A model generated the notes under the pieces. The model had not been told where the DNA came from, did no database searches, and saw only the letters and a list, made by a program, of their open reading frames with translations. From contig CAMTDV010000028.1 in NCBI GenBank assembly GCA_947069175.1, positions 64,067,660 through 64,131,659 of the forward strand: a DNA stretch of 64,000 nt. The letters run 5' to 3'. Of this stretch, positions 1-13,324 are shown piece after piece. Source of the DNA: Scalesia atractyloides (taxonomy: Eukaryota > Streptophyta > Magnoliopsida > Asterales > Asteraceae). Position numbers and translations under genes: made by a program. Numbering within the stretch: position 1 is the stretch's first letter; every line of letters begins with the position of its first letter.

Positions 1-242
1 GGGTCGGTTTTCAAATACATCAAGGTTTTAGATTGATCTAACTTGGATACAAAACCAAATATAATTATGAAATAATAAAACAATTTAGCGTTTTATAAAA
101 TGGATAATATAAATGGTGTGAAATCAACAATTTTCTTCAATACATGTTATTTTAGGTGAAGACCTTCAGTTTGTTTAGGAGCATCTTTATTCATTAATGC
201 CCAAAAATATCCTAACGTTTTTTGATATTAAGATAAGTAGAT

Positions 243-1355
243 GAGTAAACTTTCGTCTTGTTTCCTTTGGTTTGATCACTTTAACGGTTTCACCTTAATC
301 ATTTAAAAATAAGTCATTTCCTTTAATGGTTTAGTAATTTATCATCGTTTTGCCCCGACCTTTAACGTCATCCAAAATATTAATAATAGAAAGATATTTT
401 AATAATTTAATAGATAAAAGCATCAGCATTTGAGTCTTTCAACCTAAACATAAATATCAATCTTATTTTGTTTTACACTATTTCTTTCTCACAAAACACA
501 AACAACCACCACCTGCCACCACATTCACCACCACCTGCTGATAACAACGACCACCGCCACCTACCCTTCCAAATCACTAGAAACCACCCAAACCACCGCC
601 ACACCACCTCTATTGTCACCAGTTCTGTTACACCATATTCAACGGAATGCATCTCTGTTTCAGATCTGGGAAACCTTTGTTTCAGATCTAGTAAACCCTA
701 GGAATTAGAAAAGTTGGAGACCTGGTTTGCAATGGTGGGTGGCACGAGAGACGAGGAATCTGGAGACGATCTGAATCAACGACGGAATGAGTAAATGGGT
801 TGGGTTTCGTGCCAGTCATAGGTGACGGCCGCCTAGGTTTCGAGCCAAGGACTCCATCTCCAGCGACTTTTCAGACTCGAATGATTATGGTGACGGTGGT
901 GTCCATTGGAAGCTCCGGTGGTTGATGTGGGGGTGGTGGTGGTGTCTTTTGGTACGATGGTTGTTGGTGGTCGAGTAGGGGTGGTGGTCGTCCGGTGGAG
1001 CTAGGCAAGGTGGTTGCCGGGTGGGGGCTGTGCACAGTGGTGGTGAGGTGGTGATGGAGAAGAAAGAGAGAGTGTAGAGAGAGAAGAGAGAAGATGTAGA
1101 GAGAGAAAAAGAGTACAGACATTATATTATAATATATACAATATAATTTTTATTTGTAATTTAATTAAAATATCTTTAGTTTTATACTTGAATTACTAAA
1201 ATACTCTTAAAAATATTTTAGATAGAGTTATGTTAAGAAGCAGATTAGAAAAAAAAATAAACATATTAGAGAAAAATAGTTATTTTTAAATTATTTAAAC
1301 AAAACCGTTAAGGTGACAAACCTCAAGGAGTAAAACGAAAATTTAATCTATGGAG
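243..1355. mobile_element. Probable MULE-like element with diverged terminal inverted repeats
   Basis: The stretch 243-312 reappears inverted at 1281-1355. Shared words include TTAACGGTTT, TTTAAAAATA and a TTTCGT...TTTG run, with several small indels between the arms. The interior (about 460-1125) is more GC-rich than its surroundings: CACCAC-rich on the left, GGTGGTGGT and GAGAGA runs on the right. It looks like a captured 5' UTR or first-exon fragment, but no protein family is recognisable in any frame. I could not fix the exact ends or a target-site duplication. The long TIRs and gene-like interior suggest a MULE or Pack-MULE, by inference only. Confidence 0.45.
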
Positions 1356-1463
1356 AATTATCAAAAGATAAACAAAAATGTTACCGAAAAAATTCAGTCA
1401 AAACGATTTTTTCTAATAGCTAAAAAAAATCCAATAGCCAATACATGACAAAAATTTAAAATT

Positions 1464-1534
1464 CCCGCATTTCGAGAATCGAACTCGGACCTCTCGTACC
1501 CAAAGCGAGAATCATACCACTAGACCAAATGTCC
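1464..1534 (-). tRNA. Degenerate tRNA-Pro(UGG)-like sequence, probable pseudogene
   Basis: The reverse complement keeps the proline tRNA layout: acceptor start GGACATT, D-arm TGGTCTAGTGGTATGATT, anticodon loop TTTGGGT with anticodon TGG, and T-arm GAGTTCGATTCTC. Three of the seven acceptor pairs are broken (G-G, G-G, A-C), the top of the anticodon stem is a C-A mismatch, and one C appears lost before the T-stem. It is therefore most likely a decayed nuclear or organelle-derived tRNA copy rather than a working gene. No intron is visible. Confidence 0.7.
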
Positions 1535-4500
1535 GAAGGTTGCTAATTTTAATCTTCATTAAATATAACTTAAATTTAACACAACTTGAAATCTACAACA
1601 ATGTTTTAACCTACGCTATTATATCAATCTTCAACAGCAAGAAATTCAACCTTACAAACACACCAACACAAGGATACAACACATTCGAGTCTAATCTAAC
1701 CACCTCCAATAACAATGACATTTTCACATGTATACATTTTAATTTAGTAGTTCACTAGTTTGGTTGCATTAGCAAAATGATATGTTTTCAACATGTGATC
1801 AGACTATACAAATGTAACAAATCTATTCAAGTTTCAAAGCATATAATCAAACTATACAAATAAGTCGCTTAAATGACCATTGATTCATATATCATAATAT
1901 CAATAGAATTCGCATAAAGTGGAATATGAACATATGTGTGTGGAAATGCAGCTTGTCCTTTTCATGACATGTTATACTGAGAATCTTCGGATAATAGTGT
2001 TTGGTAAATTATATTTATTTCTTAAGTAGCTAAAGAAAAACGACCAACAACAAATAATTATATGTCGTGAAAATATTTGAATCTTAAATATAACAATTTA
2101 CTTGATCATTTATAATAATACTTGCATTATTTTTTAATAAACTTTATATAAAATTTTCAACAATTAGTATCTTTTTATTGAAAAATATGTCAATTATCCA
2201 AATTTGGTTATTTAACCCCTAAATAATTAGATTATGTGTGGTGGGCTAATTATACTATTGTCACATCACCACCACGTTGGTGTCACATAAGAACTTGACC
2301 ATTAACTAAATACTTGTTAACAATATGTTGTAGATCAACTAAACACTCAATACTAACCAATAATAAAAAAAATATAAATAAAAAAAGATGGCATGTGACT
2401 GGTTTCCACATTCATGGGCCCCACCATCATCCCGACCTTCTTCCCATTAACATAGTTAACACATTAACGATTTCTCCATTCACGGCCGTCATTAACTAGC
2501 TGTGTGGGTTAACCGTCACTAACAGCCTATGTGGCACCGTAAATGGGTTGCTAGTGAACCCACAACGACTAGCCTTAGAGCCATTTTATAAAATACTTGA
2601 AACCAATTATTATGATAGCATGTCTCTAAATAATCGATTTCACATCAAACAAGTTTCAGTACCCCAAGCTCGTGTGCAATGATGGGAATATGATAGGTAA
2701 TGTGTTGTCTGATCGCTTAAAAGTTAGAACACAACTATACTACACTGGGTCGGTAGGGAATAGATATTAGCTATAAGTAACCATAGATATAGACAGTGTC
2801 ACAGTAGTAGATCCATGATTGTTTTTCATAGGGGCAATCAGGGGCTTAACTAAAATTTTAAGACAGTCGATCGGGATTTTGCTTAAAAATAACATTTTTT
2901 TTATTTTCAGGGGGACAACTGCCCCTTCCTTTGTAAGTGGTTACGCCCTCGGATATAGATACACCACTCTAACTAGCTCATAGGACAGTATCCAAGTTCA
3001 ATCTAAGATAAAGCACACCGCTTAGACTGAATTAGGACAAAAATCACCATCCAATATGCTAGAATTCAATTAGCAAAGGATAATAGTTTTATAACAAGTG
3101 GGAGGTCAGTAAAACAAAGAAGTATTTTTGTAAATTTTTCTATAAACTACAACAAACACTACTGGAATCAAACAACATACTCAACATGCTTGAAAAGGAA
3201 AAGAAGGTGGGCTAGCATGGAAATAATAAGGGATCCAGAGAAGATGGTGTGGTCGCTGGCGTGATTTGGTGGGGTGGTTTAACGTCGTTTAGCGAAAAAG
3301 AATCCAATGTGTTACGTTTGAGCAATGAGTAACTTCTCATACCTATGGAGCAAACCCATAAAACAGATACGCCACACGGGAGTCATGAACTACGATGCAA
3401 TTATGTCTTATAATTAATAAAAAACCATTTCACCTAATTTTATTCCCGTGTAAGCAAGAAAATATAACATACGATCAATACATCAAAACTAAATTCAATC
3501 TTATTAAAAAAACATCAAAGTGTACGAGGCCACTCATGAGTGATATAAAGCATCGACCGAACTAGTGAACTGAAGTAAACACTTTGTGGAATGTTAACCA
3601 CAATTCAATTGTAGGTAGGCCAAATTAAAATAATAACTGCGATGAGATTTGACATAAATTATATTATAATTATAAATATATTTAAATTAAATTGTAACAA
3701 TATGATCTAATTTAACTCTCTAAAGAAATGACGTAATAAATAATAAAATACGTTTAAAGTGCAACAATATGATCAAAGTTAACGCTCTAAAGAAAAAACG
3801 TAAACAATGACCCATAAAGCGATCCATTTATCGGAAGGTACTGGGCTTGTGTCCCACTAAAAAAAGCTTTAGGCCCATTACAGACTTTTTGGTGTAGAGG
3901 TACCAGTGACCCATTTAAAAGTGTCACTAATAACAATTTTATAATAGTTAAAAAATGTGGGTATAGGGGCGGACTTAGGTAGCGGGCTGGGTGGGTGAAC
4001 GCACCTATTGAAAAAAATAGTGTATTTTATAAGGTAAAATCTCAATCGTACTTTCTGAAAATTTGGTTAAATCCTTCGTTCGCATCCCTAGAAAATAATC
4101 CCTGAGTGTGTCATTGTGTGGGTAAATGTTAATGATTTTATAGTTGTAGGTTTTAGTCATATTTTTAGATCACTTCTTCTACATAACTTTTTATTTGTTC
4201 TCTCTCTTTTTTAACATTGACAACCTTTTTTACTTTAGTGGCACCTTTTTTTTATGTCACCAAGACCAATTTCTTGTGATAATTGTTCATATAAGAACCA
4301 CAATTAGAACATAAAATTACATGTTAACTCATATGAAATGTGATTTTAGTTGAACTAATAATTAAATATGAGTTGAAGTTTAAGTAGAAGCATATAATTA
4401 TATGTTTATAAAGATTAATTTTATGATTCTCATTTACTTCCATCAGTATTCACATATGAATTAATATTACTTTTTTATCCTCACGGCTTTTGTATTTTTT

Positions 4501-7424
4501 TTAATAGCAAAAGTACTAAAGAAATATAGGAAAATAGGTCAGCCAGAAGCTGAAACACTCGATAAAAGGACCCAAGTAACACTATGACAATTCGTATTTT
4601 TATGATTCTTGAACCATGAAAAGTAAAAAAAAGGTTTGTACCGCATGTTCCAATGGTGACCGACCCAACATGTGATTTCACCTTATCTTCCACGTGACGA
4701 AATTTAACTCTTACATTGTTAAAGTGATTCTGCCATTTAAAACACGTGATTCATAACATGCAATAAAATAACATAAAGTAATTAATAAAGTCTATATGTG
4801 ATGAGAGTTGCTTCCGTATCCTATTGAGTAATAGTAAAGGCCCACAACAAACTACCCTTTTATTCTTTTCAAATAACTTCACAAAAGTAACAATGCTCAT
4901 TGATTTATCCCAATATATGTATACTTTATTCATTTCTAATGACGTATAGCAATGCTACAAATGATGTATTTTTATTTATAGTTTAAGATCGACATCATAC
5001 ATTGCGTTTCATACCAAAAGTTCACAAAAAATATGTCCTTTTACGTTTCTTTAATAACAGAAAATATCGTTTGAAAATGATTATATCAAATGATATAGAC
5101 ACTTCAAAGAACATATATTACGGGTTTGATGAGTAGTTGGTTTATTTGAAGTGACCCAATTGTTGGTATACATAGTGTTTACATATAAAAATAGAATTCA
5201 AGTTCAAATAAAACTAGAATTCGCCACATTAATTAGATTGCTTATATTGGCATGTAAATATGTAAACTCGGGAAATAACAGTCAGATATTTGATTTTAAT
5301 AACAACTCGGCCATTTCGGGTTAGAATATTATGATTTTGTGAATTGGTGTTTAAGCTCATATAAAATGACATTAACATGACCAAATAAGTGTAGATTGAT
5401 GAAGTATAGATTTAATTGGTAACTTGGTCATGTTAAAGATTAATTTTGGTCATAAGACCTATTTTGGGTTGGTAAGTTATACTTTGGATTGATAAGGGCT
5501 AAATTAGCAAGAATTGAGTTAAGAGGAAAGCTTTTGTGACCAATGCAAGTGTACAATCATGTTCCAAATGAGACATGCATCAAAGTGTGATTTTCCTGTA
5601 GTTTATAACTTAGATAAGTTGTATGTTGAGTCATTATTAAAAGTAAAAATCGCATTGGTAGTAAACATTTTCATTTAGATTGAATTGCATCCTAAATGAG
5701 CATTTTAGGGCTACGATAGATCATCATAGATTTAAAGTTCATAGATTGGTTCTTAGTTGTCTTATATTCATCATAAAATCAAACAAACTTAAAAAGATAC
5801 CCTACGCCTACAATGGTTTCACCACGGCATATGTTGGACCCGTGCACTTCCTAAGCCTTATTTTGTTAACTTGTGTGTATTGCATATCACAGGTGTCGAG
5901 ATCAAAAGTGAAGGTTTTGCACCAGCTTGTCGAGTAGACTTTGAAATACTACATACAGTGGCAAAGCTTAAGATTTCCGATCAGGGGGTCGAAAACGTAT
6001 ATATCTTACCTAAAAAATTCTATATGAAAACTACATACCGGACACTACTGTTCAGGCCCCTCTCCCCTCCTGGCCCTTCTATCCTGTGCCCCTGACTACA
6101 TATAACATAATTTAGAAATATCTTGCATAACTCTTGAAGTGTGTTTTAATATTTGTATATACCTATACATACTTTAATTGAATTCTTTTTAAACATACTG
6201 GGACCTTATTCATGTCAATTACATAAAAATTGACTATGTTTGGACAATTGATGAGTTTAACCTTTCCTAAAGTGAAGTATATATGATTTCACAACGCTAC
6301 TACATTAACTTAAATTAATGTTTATAAAACATGTTTTGGTACAAAATCATTATAAATATTCAAAAAGTTGTTTGAAATCTGTGGGGTTATATCTTCATGC
6401 TCTTTGTGTGGACACTAATGAGGTGTGTCTATGCCTTTACCTCTTTGATTTGACTACACTGGACTTTTTAACACTTTGTTTCTATGATATTTCAAACAAT
6501 ACAGTAATAGTGACAGATTTAGAACAAACGTTAAGTGACAGTGTTTCAAAATTTTCTTTAAAATAGGGGTAGCGAAATTAAAAAAACGTTAAATTTGTCC
6601 AAAATTTACACTATCACCGGAGCGCCCCGATAGTAATCACCAAAACGATATCGTTTTAACTATTATACATATTTACTTATTTAGAACCAATGTGGTTAGT
6701 GACCTCTTGGTAAGAACAAATTTATTAGGAGCACCGAACTTTAGATGTCTTGGGATTAAAGACTCGAACCAACATATTACTGGGTTAAAAAGAAATTATC
6801 CATTAAAAAAAGAATTTACTTATTTAGAATTTAACGTGTTACACCTGAACATAAAACTTTATTTGTACATAGTTAATTCTATTTTGTAGAAGAGGTGAAT
6901 AATATGGCATCAATGCATGTGAAGACTTTTCTTAAATGGCGGGAAAAAGTTAGGCTTACGTCCCCATCAACACTCACAAACTCATGCATTAGTTTGGATA
7001 AATATAGAAAGCTAAAATTGAAATTTCCAAAAATAGAACTTAAGATTGTTCCACATTTTTCGACGTGGCACTCTCTTACTGGTTTGATTTGATTGATGTT
7101 TTAATTTGTCGTTTAGATAAACTAGATTCCAAGCCAAAATTAGCCTTATAGAATTTGCCAAAATTAAAGAAGAAAATAATGTTTTAATATGGTTAATCTA
7201 GGTTTCAACTAAGTAATGCACAAAGAAAATAATAGCGAAAATTAATGACAGATTAGTTAACCAAAAACGTGATTACTTTGAGGTTAGACAACTAAACAAA
7301 ACTAAACCAAATCGGCTAATTTGATGATTATGATTTTTCCTAAAAGATTATGTACTTTCATCAACCAAATCAAATAGATCAGTAGCAATCATATAGTGAT
7401 ATTTTTAGTAAGGATTATACATCA
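1535..7424. other. AT-rich intergenic stretch, no gene recognised
   Basis: Six-frame reading gives only short frames without recognisable domains or codon bias. Three places look like worn DNA-transposon ends. They are 2831-2945 (AGGGGC start and a GGGGGACAACTGCCCC run), 3965-4105 (GGGGCGGACTTAGG start), and 5980-6094 (CAGGGGGTCG start, ending in repeated GGCCCCTC/GCCCCTGA). None has a mate that lets me define an element. Nothing else can be supported. Confidence 0.5.
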
Positions 7425-7552
7425 GAATAGCTACGGTTTAAGTATTGTTTTGTATATTTTAATAGCACAAGTACCGTGATTAGTAACCGAATAGCTACGG
7501 TTTAAGTATTGTTTTGTATATTTTAATAACACAAGCACTGTGACTGGTAAAA
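7425..7552. repeat. Direct tandem duplication, 64-bp unit x 2
   Basis: GAATAGCTACGGTTTAAGTA begins at 7425 and again at 7489. The two copies differ at only a few bases (AATAGC/AATAAC, GTACCG/GCACTG). It lies 3' of the MYB gene and carries no coding signal. Confidence 0.85.
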
Positions 7553-7985
7553 TCCTATTTACAACTTACAAGTGAAGTTTTTTAGAACGTAAATTCAAGC
7601 CCCAAATGATTATCAAAGAAAACAACTTTACGTTGACCCGACCTGACCTTCAACCAAGAACTGATTCTATCACCCAACACGCTCAATTATTACAGATAGA
7701 AATAAACATCAAGGGAAGCTCTAAAGTAATATAATGTATTTGTCACAAGAAAAGCGTACATTAATTAATCCACCAGTTTTATTGTATACGAAAATGTAAG
7801 GACTTGAACTTTGTTATAGTGATACATGAGTCGATACAGAAGATATATAGAGCATAATCATCGTTTTTGTTTGACTACATATAAACAAAGAAGCAAGTCA
7901 AACAATATTTTTAATTTTGTGGCTTATAATTTTATATAAGTAAATCTATATAGATCTATAAGACTCATAATTTATAGAAAATAAT

Positions 7986-10160
7986 TTAGTCGCTATTTAG
8001 TAACTGCATGGACCATAAATCCTCCACACTCCATATGTTCTCGTTTGTTTCAGGTGGAAATGGACCTGAAAATTTCTGAAAGTTATCGTAAGGTGGAGAG
8101 TACGTGTCCATCGGATTAACTGCGTTGCATGTTTGCGTTGAGCTTGCAGTGACTTGATCGGTATGCCCTGAAGATGTTTGTCCGTTGAAATTTTCCGCTT
8201 GTTTGATATGTTTTTGAATCCTTGTTCTCCAGTAATTCTTTATTTCATTATCGGTCCTTCCAGGAAGATGTTTGGCTATTTTTGACCATCTATAATATAT
8301 TTAAATATATATATATATATAAGTTAAATAGTTAACACAATAAAAAAACTCAAAACTTTATTCAACGTACAATGGCCGAGTTTGCACTTCAAAATTAATG
8401 TTTACCGTACTTTGAATTTCAATATATAACTTTTTGCCCCAAAAATTGAGATAGATATTATGGCCCACATGAAATCATCTACTCTTCACATAAGACCAAA
8501 CACATAACATGATCCACAATGCAAATTCAAAGTCATCATGTTCCACGTTTCAAATTCGTCCAAATTACTTTTTTCCAATCGGTGTATATTTAAAGGAGGC
8601 TGATCAACTCGCATCTCATTCATTTCATTTCACAAATGGGGCAAAACCACATCAATAGATTAAAAAAAATAAGTTGCTTTTTTTTAAATTCTCAGCTAGA
8701 GTTTGGAATCCGAATTTCATCTTGTCGATGGTCCGAAGATTCATTCGACAAGAGCGTCGATGCGTTCGTGAGCCGTGATTAAGAAGAAAAAACTACTTTC
8801 TTTTTGGTAAGTTAACGAAACTAAAACATCTTTTTTCCGGAGGAAATCCCTTTTTTGTTTTAAAATGTTTTAACTTATGAATTTTAAAATCAGAAATCAT
8901 ATCTTAGCTTTTGTTTTTTATAACTTACTATTCTTAGTAGCCAAAGAAAGCAAGAATTTTTAGATTCATATTTTTAAGAAAAAATATATTTTATATCAAG
9001 AAAAACTATTTTCTTACATAGAAAAAGATCAATATATTTCAAGATGCATGATTAAAATCGCGAAATACGTGGTCTATTTTATCTTAAAATATGATTAAAC
9101 TCAAGTGCATCGGCATGAACCCTAAACATAAAGGACCAACACATTGATGAGCCAAATCAGTCTGGAATCAGTCAATTTCTAATGTTTATGAAATGAGACT
9201 TAAACATGTGATGGATTGGAAAGGAATCAAAAAATGGAAACTCTTTATTTGTCGTTTTGATCTTTTGATTGTTCACAAGTTAGGCCCCGGCTGGTGATGC
9301 CTCTTATATTATTCTCTATATAAAATCTTTAATTTCTCAGTTCATGAGTTTAATTAATTAAAAATAATAGCCAGATGACTTTAAACAATGATATAATCCT
9401 TGATAATCCATCGATACAGATACCACCTATCCGTCAAATTATGTGGTCGATAAATATTACTCTTTGTGTTAAACATGGAACATTTCATGACTTTAACTCT
9501 TTTGTCACACTATAGAAACTGAAACACGTTGATGGAACATAAGTTGAACCATTTAAAAAGTTTATCCAGAAAAAAAATCCCACTAGCAAGAAAACACAAA
9601 TATTAGGAAGTTGTGCATAAATGAAAAAATTACATCATTAATCATGCAAAAATGATATTTTCCGGATTAAAAATCCAAGCATAACACAGAAAGAAGATAT
9701 GATCAATACGAGCGACTGCGTGTATACCACATATACACGCAGTTGATCGTGTGACACATGTATGCACGAAGAAAAAACGCCATATATACTAATGAAAAGA
9801 ATTACCAACCTGTTTCCCCATTTAGCATGAAGCTCCATGATCAAAAGTTGTTCTTCCTGTGTAATATTACCCCTCCTTACATCTGGCCGGAGATAGTTCA
9901 ACCATCGAAGCCGACAACTTTTTCCGGTCCTTTTTAGACCTGATTATACAAACACATCATCATATATCTAACTAGGGTTCCTAAAACACAAAATTTATGA
10001 ATAAAAGAATAAAAAAGTTACCTGCAGATCTTGCAAGAGAGTTCCAAACACCTTCACCATGATTTGCAATATAATTTATAAGAATCAAGTCTTCTTCCAT
10101 TGTCCATGGTCCTTTTCTAACTTCAACATCCTGTGAAGAATTGCTAGGTTTTTTCTCCAT
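7986..10160 (-). CDS. R2R3-MYB transcription factor, subgroup 19 (MYB21/MYB24/MYB57 type)
   Basis: Three exons on the minus strand: 10160-10022, 9939-9810 and 8289-7986. They join in frame with GT/AG borders (R-A-S-A-G|L and W-G-N-R|W) to give 190 residues. R2 covers about residues 17-67 (GPWTMEEDLILINYIANHG, then SCRLRWLNYLRP). R3 covers about 68-119 (RGNITQEEQLLIMELHAKWG, RWSKIAKHLPGRTDNEIKNY). The N-terminus before R2 is serine-rich and short. The tail ends NIWSVEDLWSMQLL, matching the C-terminal activation motif known for subgroup 19. In Arabidopsis this clade acts in the nucleus downstream of jasmonate, bound by JAZ repressors, and drives stamen filament, petal and nectary development. 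That role is known for the family and only inferred here. The first intron is short (82 bp) and the second long (1.5 kb), the usual R2R3 arrangement. Length is slightly below the ~200-226 residues of the Arabidopsis proteins. No frame damage is seen. The orthologue (21, 24 or 57) cannot be settled by eye. Confidence 0.95.
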
Positions 10161-10201
10161 TTATGTACTAATGTTTTGCTTTTTTTTTCTTCTCAAAATG
10201 T

Positions 10202-10223
10202 AGAGAGAGAGAGAGAGAGAGAG
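10202..10223. repeat. (GA)n tract in the MYB 5' leader
   Basis: Eleven GA units, followed by further GAGAGA runs to about 10268. In the mRNA sense this is a CT-rich leader, a common feature of plant core promoters and 5' UTRs. It lies between the inferred TATA box and the MYB start codon. Confidence 0.8.
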
Positions 10224-10306
10224 TGCAGGAAAGAAAGGTAGAGAGAGAGAGAGGAATGGAAGAGAGATTTCTGATTTATGAAGAAAGATAATGAAGATGG
10301 TGTTGG

Positions 10307-10313
10307 TTTTATA
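10307..10313 (-). promoter_or_regulatory. Putative TATA box of the MYB gene
   Basis: On the minus strand the sequence reads CCCCTATAAAACC, about 150 bp before the MYB ATG. A start about 30 bp downstream would give a leader of roughly 115 bp containing the CT tract. Confidence 0.6.
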
Positions 10314-11187
10314 GGGGAAGCCTAAGATGACATTTAACATGTTAATTAAGCTTTTTAGTTAATGTTAATCAAATTTTTGTGTTCTTTAGGCCTAACTTCC
10401 TTAATAACCTAGCTTAATTAAAATTTTAGTTTAATCTAATTACAGATGAGACTAAGATGAGTACATATATGTAGTGCACATCCATGCAGGACCCCTACTA
10501 TACCCATGCAGATAATTCTATGTAATTTTGTATTTTTGGAAGACTTCCAATATTATAAAGTAAAGTTTTGCTTTTCATTTACTAATGCAACTACATGTTC
10601 TTAATGTGTAAAACATATTACATATATAGTTACATACAAAAGATAAATAAATAAACAAACAGTGTATGCATATGATATATACTTTTGATACCACATTAAT
10701 TTAACACAAAATTTACAGATTTGAGTCACATTCCGACTCACTTATGAATACGTTTGGCTAGTTGGCTCATGTTCATGAGTTGACTTGTTTATTTTTTGAT
10801 TTTTTATAAAAAAAGTTGTTTAATGCTTCATTTGTTTTTTTATGTCGAAATTAAGAAAGATAAAAGGAAATGAGTATAAACAGGTTTGTATGATGCCTTT
10901 TTAAACAACTTTTCGATTAAATGTAAGTATTAACTTGTGTCGAAAAAAGTTGTTTAATGCTTGATTTGGTATTTTATGTTTGATTGTTTGAATGTAAATA
11001 TTATTCTATATACATTTGTGCCTTTTTAATTAACCTGTGAAAAGAAAACCTGGCTAAACAGGTTTGTATTAGGATTAATTAACCGGTCAACTAGCGAACA
11101 CAAACACATTAAACACTCTTAAATTTTTGTATTATAAGATTGCATATTTTGTATTAAGTAATAGCAACAACAACAATAAGATTCTAT
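10314..11187. other. MYB upstream region, AT-rich, no further gene
   Basis: This is the presumed distal promoter of the MYB gene. It holds short direct repeats of AAAAAGTTGTTTAATGCTT (near 10810 and 10947), and I recognise no coding sequence. Confidence 0.4.
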
Positions 11188-11196
11188 ATTAAAATA

Positions 11197-11583
11197 GGGT
11201 GAGAGTTGGCTATAAAGTCCATTTTTCCTATAAAGTGTAAAAAGTCATAAAACATCATAATCTCAATCATAAAACACTCTCAAAACCCGCAAATAACAAA
11301 GTGAAGATTACTAAAACACCATATTTATGGGTTTTGTGTTGTGTTTTGGATTATAAGGATTTGATTATCGAATGACTAACATTAATCATATTGTGTTTTA
11401 TATTCATAGTTCTAGGATTATGTGTTTGAAGTTTTTATGTACTGTTAGGGTTTGAATATTATGTTTTAGTGATCTTCACTCTGTTATTTGTAAGGTTTGA
11501 ATGTGTTTTATGGCTGAAATTGTTGTTTTTATGCCTTTGTATACTTTGTAGAAAAAATGGACTTTGTAGCCGAATCTCGTTCT
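11197..11583. mobile_element. MULE-type MITE, 387 bp, with 9-bp target duplication
   Basis: The left arm starts GGGTGAGAGTTGGCTATAAA. The right arm, read inverted, starts AGAACGAGATTCGGCTACAA. The arms stay alignable for about 90 bp (AAAGTCCATTTTT, CATAAAACA). ATTAAAATA lies immediately outside both ends (11188-11196 and 11584-11592), a perfect 9-bp duplication as expected for Mutator-like elements. There is no coding capacity. Confidence 0.8.
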
Positions 11584-11592
11584 ATTAAAATA

Positions 11593-13259
11593 AAGACACA
11601 TAAACAGTATTATTATTTTCATTTTAACTATTAGATTCATTTTTATTGTTATTATTAGTTTTAAACATATTTTGTTTTTCTCTTATAATTGTTAAGATAT
11701 GGTATTTTATATAATTCTGAGTATGGCATAACAACATGTCTGCTTTTATTTACATCTTGATATAAACTTTTTTCAAAACCAAGTTATGACTAATAATGTA
11801 TAAGTAATCGAAATACAAACGTGCATGTTATCAAAGCTACCTCACATACAAACGTACTTTAAAGGTTTTTTAATTAATGATAAACTAACCTAATTCTAGA
11901 TAATCATATTTCGTACCTTGCAGTATTTGAACCATCTACCTCTTAAATACAGAGAAGACACCTTACAACTACCCCATATTCTTTGAGCCTATAATTAAAA
12001 TATTTACTTTAAAAGCATTCACAATAAACAATGATTAGCCCATTTAGGGCTATAATTTGACGTGACAAGATAGACAATCATTACTATAGCTATAATTTTA
12101 GAAACTTAGAGACTATAGATGAAATTTAGATAAATTATATAGACTATTTGGACATTTTTCTTCAAAAGATTTATAATAGACTAGGGATCATAAAAAATGT
12201 AAAAAGAGATATAACTATTTAATTGTATTATATAACTAGCTAGATTTATATTTTAAAGCAAAAAATAACCAAATTAGTGAAACATTTCTTAGACACACAG
12301 AAAAGACTTTCTATACATGTTACGTATTTCACCCCGTGAATATATATTTGGTTAAAGTAATTAATATAATTTTCTAAATATAAATAAATAGACAAACAAA
12401 AGTAAAGTTGCATGTGCATTGTTATGATCAACTTATATTTAATGCGCTATTAAGCATACACATTTGTTAGTTAAATAAATAATTTTAGGTAAAAGTTTAT
12501 GTAACACATAACATGCCACGTGGTTGCCACGTCGGATCATCTATGCCATGATAAAGATATGGCTTTTGTAAAGGATCCAATGGTCGAAAGATTTTGGAAA
12601 CATGGATCATAGGCCCATAAATTCAAGCCCAATCAAACACATCTCCAGTCAGTCTCAACTAAAGTAGAACTTAAAAGACAACCACATGACCTATAAGACA
12701 CCAACATTTTTAAAAGACAAGACATCAGTTCCATGTAGAAAACTTTGTCGATTTAAAAATCAAATGGTCCACTTTTCTTTTAGGGTGATTAAATCTTTCG
12801 TAAAACTGTTAAATTTAATACTAGGACAATTATGTTTGGTATTTTTGAATAGCTTTCTTCTACTTTTAATTGGAAAATATGAAAGATAATACACCAAACA
12901 CGATGAAAGATCCAAATTAGATGTTACCACCAACTATTTTTTGGAGAGAATTCACTCATGTTTATACCAACTAGAACAGGCAATTTATGATATGAAATGA
13001 TTATATGGTATGATTTGACACGAAGTTAACGGGATAGCATTTGAGGTAAATAGTTTCAGATCATACATGAGTTGACACGTTCACGGCACCATTAAAGTGT
13101 GTCTAAACGGTTTTAACCTGCTTAACCCATTTATGACACGCGTAACGTGTTTAACTGATCATGTTAGTAGATTAACGGGTTGACACAAATTGAGAAATGA
13201 CAAAAGGAATGTTTGGTAATTGTGATTTATTGTATTCCAAAAGTAGTACTGCAAGAGGT
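11593..13259. other. AT-rich stretch, no gene recognised
   Basis: Only short unrelated frames. AAAGCATTCACAATAAAC at 12013 resembles the start of GAGCATTCACA-type Tourist MITEs, such as the one at 46,662. I did not find a matching right end. Confidence 0.4.
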
Positions 13260-13324
13260 ATTTATACCATGTATACATTTACGTAATCTACCCTCTTCTG
13301 TAACTCATCACAATATGTCTAATA

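Noticed and set aside
468..1122. Two open frames (plus and minus) rich in His/Pro and Ser/Leu
   Set aside because: They mirror CACCAC and GAGAGA low complexity, start without a proper ATG or splice context, and match no family.
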